NCBI GenBank assembly: GCA_032622095.1
Contig: CP136065.1
Location: forward strand, 52,015,949-52,079,948
DNA length: 64,000 nt
DNA from: Siphonodentalium dalli
Lineage: Eukaryota > Mollusca > Scaphopoda > Gadilida > Siphonodentaliidae
Direction of reading: 5' to 3'
A model generated the notes under the pieces. That model saw nothing but the letters and a program-made list of their open reading frames with translations. It had not been told where the DNA came from and ran no database searches. Both the position numbers and the translations under genes were made by a program. Position 1 is the stretch's first letter, and each line of letters begins with the position of its first letter. This document shows, piece after piece, positions 58,744-64,000 of the stretch.

Positions 58744-58927
58744 CTGGTTTTATGTCTGTTATTGAATACACTACAGGTTTATTCTCAACTTCGTCTGTCG
58801 TATCCAAATCAACCACCATGTGTGGGAAGACATATGAAGAATTCTCCGTGACCTTTGCAGAGATCCTAGCATAACCATGTCCCCCATGCTCAAATCTTAA
58901 CTCAGCATCAAAGACGTTTACAGTTAC
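58744..58927 (-). CDS. Cadherin exon: first half of a divergent repeat
   Basis: 184 nt, phase 0 to 1, acceptor TATTTCCAG and donor CCAG|GTAGCA. It encodes VTVNVFDAELRFEHGGHGY, then ARISAKVTENSSYVFPHMVV and DLDTTDEVENKPVVYSI. No DxNDN linker is present where one is expected; the E-N and D-L-D positions are kept. Confidence 0.9.
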
Positions 58928-58996
58928 CTGGAAATATGAGAGAAAATCATGTACTAATGTTTACAGATATGAATCCAGGAAGTCACTTCATCTATA

Positions 58997-59142
58997 TTAA
59001 CACTTCCATGACTGGAGCTTCCTGAAATTTTGTAAAAACCCAGTGCCAATGTATTCTCTAAAATATGTGAGGCTATAATAGAATGCACTGGTGTAGGATA
59101 TTTAATGCTGCAGCACAGCAGCTCCCATCATGAAAGGGTTAA
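58997..59142 (+). mobile_element. TTAA-2 element, short
   Basis: TTAACACTTCCATGACTGGA to CATGAAAGGGTTAA with TTAA ends; a single degenerate hairpin region remains. It lies about 70 bp from the acceptor of the adjacent exon. Confidence 0.7.
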
Positions 59143-59151
59143 GCATGTGTA

Positions 59152-59569
59152 CAGTAATGCTCTAAATAATCAACTCCTTAACCACAGCAGAATTATGGGT
59201 AACTTTTCAGGATTTAATCGGAAATAAGGCTTGTTGCCATTCATCAGAAAGCTCTCACTGAGAGCTTTCTGATGAAAGAGTTACTATTCTTCAACTAGCT
59301 ACAACTACATTATTAATACGTTGTTAGAATCAAAAGCATATATTACGTTTATATACTACAGTATATATGGCACACAATTGATATGTTATTATACATTTAT
59401 GTTCATCGATGTTTAGTAGTGAACAGATCTAGAGTTGTATAGGCCTACATTTGCAATCATCACGGAGAGCTTTCCGATGAATGGCAACAAGCCATATTTC
59501 CAACTAAATCCTGAAAAGTTACCCATAATTCTGCTGATGTTAAGGAGTCGATTATTTAGGGCATTACTG
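59152..59569. mobile_element. PalA copy with unrelated sequence in the middle
   Basis: The left arm and loop occupy 59152-59275, the right arm 59460-59569 (GAGAGCTTTCCGATGAATGG…GCATTACTG|TA). The roughly 185 bp between them do not match PalA. Confidence 0.75.
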
Positions 59570-59772
59570 TATATGGTGACCAGTCTATTGGTTGAACAAT
59601 TAAGTAATTGAACTTTCACACTTTCTACATATTTTGTTCAAAGACATGTTGTACAAACAATCCAATCAGTCTAAAAGCGTAAGCATAGTCACAATTATCA
59701 CTGAGTTGGCCAAGTTCACATGGTGCCCAAGAACTTGAAACGTTGATATTGGTAGCCAGGGTATTTGAATCA

Positions 59773-59994
59773 TTAACCCTATATTGGAATGGTCTACTAT
59801 TCATTTGGAGGGATGATGAGGTAATATAAGCAGATGACAGATAATACAAGCACAGAACGATTCCTATTCATTGGTGGGAAATATTTGGAATAATTAAGTT
59901 CGACAAATGTCCTATGGCCATTTGTTGAACTTATTATCTGAACATTTCCTGAGGGAACTACTCATCGATGATTATTTGGGGAAAAAAGGGTTGA
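59773..59994 (-). mobile_element. TTAA-3 element, inverted
   Basis: TTAACCCTATATTGGAATGG … TTGAACTTATTATCTGAACA … AAAAAGGGTTGA. The right TTAA has become TTGA. Confidence 0.68.
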
Positions 59995-60309
59995 TTTATA
60001 GGGTAGCCACGATCTCTAAATCTCACTCAATACATGGCAAGTTCAAGATTTAGCTTCATCGCATGCTTTGATTTACATTTCATTAAATGAGAATTTTATC
60101 TAATCTGAAATCGCAGTCATCTTACTTGCATTTTTGGTAGATGTCATGTGCTTAATGCATGAAATATAAAGATCAATACTTTGGAGAACCCTCATGGGTA
60201 CTCAAAACACCTGAAACATGCAGACAACCAATTCAGCACAAATATTATGGCTTCACTATATACAATAGAAATAGAAATAAACTTTTGTTAATATTGCATA
60301 CATATATAC
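59995..60309. other. Cadherin intron, nothing recognised
   Basis: No supported feature. Confidence 0.4.
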
Positions 60310-60721
60310 ACAGAACTACATTCATGTGATAATGGGTTTGTTGATATATGGCACAAGAGCCAGCGCAACAGATAAAATGAGAGTCCAGCCTCAGTCCAGT
60401 TCTATCCTTCTGTGATGGCATAAGCGCTGTATCGACAAACCCATTAAAACACATGTTGTTATGTCTTCATTACATGCCACACCGTCTTAGAATCCATGAA
60501 TTATAGACAAATAGACTTACAAAGTTTATTCAAGCACATGCAGGGCTTGTTTTGTCATGTGTGATGATGCATTTATTTTATAGTTCCATGATTTCCTAGT
60601 TGAGGTGAAAGTCATTTACGTTGTGTGACATCTATGGAATGCGTATGGAACATGTGGGGCATACAGATTTGCAAATAGGACACAGCAAGAACTCTGTAAT
60701 TCTAGGAACAAGTGTGTAATA
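60310..60721 (+). repeat. Dispersed repeat Disp-3, copy 2
   Basis: Matches 36335-36700 in the same orientation (CAAACCCATTAA, TGTCATGTGTGATGATGCAT, TTCTAGGAACAAG) and ends 28 bp from the donor of the next exon. Confidence 0.75.
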
Positions 60722-60749
60722 AAGGTGTATATTGGAAATAAATTCTCAC

Positions 60750-60895
60750 ATGTGTAAAATCAATGTGTCCTGGGTAATCCTCTTCATCTGATACAGTCAG
60801 CTTCAAAATGAACTGCCTCGCTGTATTTATCAACTTGGTAACAGAAATGAGCCCAGTATGACTGTCGATGCGAAAGAAGTTCTCAGTATTACCAT
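60750..60895 (-). CDS. Cadherin exon: second half of a repeat
   Basis: 146 nt, phase 1 to 0, acceptor TATTTTCAG and donor CAT|GTGAGA. It encodes NFFRIDSHTGLISVTKLINT then FILKLTVSDEEDYPG: the F-x-I-D-x-x-T-G-x-I-x-V-x-K signature and L-x-V-x-D-E strand. The next exon lacks a linker motif. Confidence 0.94.
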
Positions 60896-62103
60896 CTGAA
60901 AATATAATGGATGATAACTAAGAATATGGATCTTGATCTCTCCAACATAAGTGCATGGTCGGGTCAACGGACCACTGCAAATGTTCACATGGTTATTTTC
61001 TTATTCATAAATATATATAAATGCTATTTATTTCCTTGAAATGAGTTATTATATATTTTTTATTTTCTTTGAAATTAATTACTATGCATGCTCACATATA
61101 TAATTACATGTACACCTCACACTCTGTACTTTCTGATCTTCTCTCTAAATTCTGACATTCTCTTCTGTCCCTCTCTCTCGCCTCTAGTTTTCATTTAATA
61201 TATTTCTTCTTTCTATGGATCTTTTTCTGCCTCTATCATTTACCCCTATTACCCCTATTATTCATCTGGATGGGTTTTCAAGAAAAATAAAAGGTTGCAA
61301 ACCCCATGTCCCCGTAATGAGGTGGCTTTTTGTGACGTTGGCTTTTTAAAGAACAATTGAATAACTCTGTATAATTAAGTTGTCTCCTTATCATTAAGAG
61401 GCACTGAGTGTTCCATCGGCATATTTTTAATATTTTCTATGTGTATGTGATTTAAACGGACATGGCTCATTCGAACCACCAATTTTTTTTCTACGTAATT
61501 TGGAGTGACAGACATCATAGGTCGATAAATAAATGAACTATTGACATACCAGCTTCATATGCTCTGAAAAATACTTCCCAAAGTAACAGACATTTTCAGC
61601 CATTTTCAACTTTTCGCCAGAAGTCAGATAAATGCTCTTAATTGCTACCATATCAGGAATAGACTACTATGGAGCGCTCTTTTCTGTTCCATGTCGTACA
61701 AATGGCTCTTTTGTGTTTGGGACCCAAACACCGTATTCACAGTTGTATTTTTCATTACTGCAATGCATCTTTTTGGGTTACATAATGCTCGTAGAACGAT
61801 AGTTCAGATATTTATTGACCTATTTCGATACTAAGAAAAATTTTAAAGCGAATAATATTATGTGTATTTTTTATTGCAAACCGCCATGTGGCTTTAACTG
61901 TTAGACTTTATGGTTACAACTAATACATGCATAACGTTAATTCAAAGTATAGTTAAAATCATCTACAATGATGAGGAATTATCAGATACTCAGAATTATT
62001 CAGTCTGATTTGGGGGAGGGGGGACAACAAATTATGTTGTCATATTGACACCGACACTAAAAATTCTAACATATATATGAACATTATAATTCTTTCTTCT
62101 TAC
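60896..62103. other. Cadherin intron with Disp-4 copy 2
   Basis: Disp-4 copy 2 occupies 61611-61896. A CT-rich stretch lies at about 61130-61200. Nothing else is supported. Confidence 0.6.
61611..61896 (+). repeat. Dispersed repeat Disp-4, copy 2
   Basis: CGCCAGAAGTCAGATAAATG, GGTTACATAATGCTCGTAGA and GCAAACCGCCATGTGGC match 45133-45390. Confidence 0.75.
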
Positions 62104-62361
62104 CTGTTATTGAGTAGGTAAAGTTGCCAAGGCCAGCAGTAACTTTTAAAACATTAGCACCAATAGAGTAAGCTGTGGTTATGTTAATATCGTAGGAGGA
62201 ATGTTCAAACAGTGGTGGAGTATCAGCAACATCCCCGACATCGATGATGACACTCGTCGAAGACGACCGGGCAGGAAAACCACCATCTATGGCCAGCACC
62301 GTAATGATGTATGTCGATTGCTGCTCATAGTCAAGTTGCACGGTGGAATATAATGATCCAT
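62104..62361 (-). CDS. Cadherin exon: end of one repeat and start of the next
   Basis: 258 nt, phase 1 to 1, acceptor CTTGTTTCAG and donor ACAG|GTAAGA. It encodes DGSLYSTVQLDYEQQSTY, ITVLAIDGGFPARSS (V-x-A-x-D-x-G), then DVGDVADTPPLFE, where the DxNDNxP motif is degraded, then a new repeat start, INITTAYSIGANVLKVTAG. Confidence 0.95.
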
Positions 62362-62411
62362 CTGAAACAAGGGGCACACTGTAATAAGATGATCTGTCTG
62401 AAAGAAATTGT

Positions 62412-62652
62412 TTAACCCTTTCATGACGGGAGGTGCGGTGCTGCAGGATGAAAGATCCTGTGCCAGTGCATTCTCTTATATATGCGAGTCTCCCATAGGA
62501 AGCTTTTATATAATAGAATACACTGGCTTACAATGTCATGGTAAATATTGTTAGGCCAATGTATTCCCTATGGGAGACTCGCATATATAAGAGAATGCAT
62601 TGGCACAGGGTTTTCGCAAAATTTCAGGATGCTCCAGTCATGGAAGGGTTGA
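62412..62652 (+). mobile_element. TTAA-2 element
   Basis: TTAACCCTTTCATGACGGGA to CATGGAAGGGTTGA; two hairpins with GCGAGTCTCCCATAGGAAGC and CCCTATGGGAGACTCGC cores. It lies about 51 bp from the acceptor of the cadherin exon at 62361. Confidence 0.8.
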
Positions 62653-63076
62653 CTTATGCCACTGCACCAGGTACTTGTCATTTAACAAGTAAAGAAGATG
62701 TTGGTGCTGGCATACCCTCACGGTGGCAAATTAAAAATTGGGCAGATAGGAACCCACTTGATGCAGATTGATACAAGGGTTGTGTATCGAAGATGGCCTG
62801 GTTGAGTTATTTGCCTAAATAAATGAGTGAATTGAGAAATAATTAAGAACAGAAACTGTCATACAAGACTTTTACAGAAATATTTATGTCATGTTTTGAA
62901 ATTAATCAACACAGTGTGCAAATTTAAAACTGAGCAAAAAATGGAATTTAAATACGAGTATTGTGAATCAAGCTGATCATCCACAACTCAATCAATAAAA
63001 ATTAACTTATTTACAGATAGTTATGCTGTCTATGTCCATGTGAAAGAATAGAAAAATTTCTTTGAGATTAACAGAC
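62653..63076. other. Cadherin intron, nothing recognised
   Basis: No supported feature. Confidence 0.45.
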
Positions 63077-63173
63077 CTGTAATGTTTATGTGGAAGGCAT
63101 ACACCTCTCTATCCTCAAACTGGTAAAATATTCTATTTGCCTGGTCACTATCATTGGCAAACGCTCGTCCAAC
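63077..63173 (-). CDS. Cadherin exon: start of a divergent repeat
   Basis: 97 nt, phase 0 to 1, acceptor TTTTTTACAG and donor ACAG|GTCTGT. It encodes VGRAFANDSDQANRIFYQFE then DREVYAFHINIT; A-N-D-S-D-Q-A-N-x-x-x-x-Y corresponds to the A-x-D-x-D-x-G-x-N-x-x-x-x-Y motif. Confidence 0.88.
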
Positions 63174-63646
63174 CTGTAAAAAAAGCAAACAATATTGTTC
63201 AGAATATTCTTTTCACAATTGCGGTGTTTAACAGAGGTTTGTTATAGCAGTGTGTACAAGAGGCCCTCAAAATTATTGAAGTGATTCAATGGAACTATAA
63301 CAACCAATAGTAAATTACGGTCAGGAAAAATTGCTTGGCGGAGTTATGATGCAACCTGGAAAAGGATTATCATCTTTGAGTCACAGTTCTAATTTGAAAC
63401 AGTCATGTGACCAAATCCTGTCAATCTGAGTTGACAATTTTTCCTGAACACCACTCCAGATGAATAATAGACCATTCTAATGTATACTTTTAGAACTGAG
63501 TGGGAGAATCTATTATTTAGTATAGGATGGGTTAATAATAATTTTTCAGTTGAAATGCTACAGAATGCCCCAGACGGTTCTTGTATTTGCAAATCATTTG
63601 GGAATCACATAACTATTAAACAACCATGAGTACTCATCATACTAAC
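63174..63646. other. Cadherin intron with a TTAA-3 remnant
   Basis: 63431-63535 (GATGAATAATAGACCATTCT, TATAGGATGGGTTAA) matches the right half of TTAA-3. Confidence 0.55.
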
Positions 63647-63784
63647 CAGAGAAGGTTCTTTGTTTTCTTGTATATGAAAATGATATGGCTCTTTATAAAA
63701 CACTGGGCTGTTGTCATTGATGTCATTCAGATATAGTATTAACCTCGCTGTGGAATTCAACACTGGGTTTCCGCCATCAATGGC
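63647..63784 (-). CDS. Cadherin exon: canonical linker DINDNSP
   Basis: 138 nt, phase 0 to 0, acceptor CTTATTTCAG and donor CTG|GTTAGT. It encodes AIDGGNPVLNSTARLILYLN, then DINDNSPVF, then YHFHIQENKEP: the end of one repeat, a canonical Ca-binding linker and the first strand with its E-N motif of the next. The gene continues upstream (beyond 64000). Confidence 0.95.
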
Positions 63785-64000
63785 CTGAAATAAGCATCCA
63801 AAAAATAATACATTTTTCAGGGGGGATAAATACCCAAACAATGTTTGTTGCAACATGCTAAGACATATGCCAGATGCAGCATACTATTAATTGTGGAGTT
63901 TTAAAAAAATCGACAAACTAATGACCATAAACCCAGGTAAATAAAAACGGACAATTCTGGTTTTCAAACTCGTTCCAGATATTGTTGTGAAAGATCGAAA
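63785..64000. other. Cadherin intron to window end
   Basis: 63895-64000 has CATAAACCCAGGTAAATAAA and AGATATTGTTGTGAAAGATC, the degenerate repeat also seen at 27560-28080. Confidence 0.5.

Larger units (their letters stand above)
27146..63784 (-). other. Gene model: transmembrane cadherin, cadherin-23-like (3' part, 14 exons)
   Basis: Fourteen - strand exons join to 2172 nt, 723 codons plus TGA, with every intron phase matching. In order: the end of one cadherin repeat, four further repeats, a domain without cadherin motifs, one transmembrane helix and a cytoplasmic tail of about 160 residues. DINDNSP and DVNDNSP mark two Ca-binding linkers; the other linkers are degenerate (DVADTPP, or no motif). 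The pattern before the membrane (ILRNLSTIFGAEVILSTV, QTDIFFHAVDKNG, then NAKEINDLF) resembles the membrane-adjacent domain of cadherin-23 and protocadherin-15. It is a cell-surface adhesion protein with signal peptide and N-terminal repeats beyond the window. Cadherin identity is firm; cadherin-23-like placement is from family knowledge. Confidence 0.88.

Overview
This is a eukaryotic, AT-rich, repeat-crowded window from an invertebrate genome. Spliced genes with GT/AG introns, a synaptotagmin, a large cadherin, a jockey/CR1-like non-LTR retrotransposon and dense hairpin MITEs fit a marine mollusc (bivalve-like). That taxonomic guess is an inference from repeat style and I cannot confirm it. 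No prokaryotic genes, rRNA, tRNA or CRISPR array were seen.

Two protein-coding genes are reconstructed exon by exon, and they converge tail to tail. (1) On the + strand, positions 1-18440 hold the 3' part of a synaptotagmin-family gene. Six exons join in frame to give 358 codons plus a stop: a linker, C2A, C2B and the C-terminus. Its 5' end lies before the window. (2) On the - strand, positions 63784 down to 27146 hold the 3' part of a large transmembrane cadherin. Fourteen exons join in frame to give 723 codons plus a stop: about four and a half cadherin repeats, a membrane-adjacent domain like that of cadherin-23/protocadherin-15, one transmembrane helix and a roughly 160-residue cytoplasmic tail with an NPLY motif. 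Its 5' end lies beyond position 64000. Splice phases agree at every junction in both models.

Nearly everything else is repeats inside introns and in the 18.4-27.1 kb intergenic gap. A broken non-LTR retrotransposon lies at 3.8-6.2 kb (- strand) and a 3' fragment of another at 1.1-2.0 kb. There are several families of short inverted-repeat elements: TTAA-flanked elements (called here TTAA-1 to TTAA-4), a nearly perfect 213-bp palindrome flanked by TA (PalA), a double-hairpin element with a GGTCCCCAGAGGG core (PalB), and a hAT-like MITE with an exact 8-bp target duplication. Other dispersed repeats (Disp-1 to Disp-5) occur two or three times each. Tandem arrays have units of 16, 28, 51, about 130 and about 226 bp; the last has a dimeric higher-order pattern.

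The most unusual signals are structural. TTAA-1 and TTAA-2 share one hairpin module whose stem differs by compensating changes. PalA copies carry copy-specific variants mirrored in both arms. Elements are nested in, or abutted to, each other with readable insertion histories, and many of them sit within tens of bases of exon edges in both genes.
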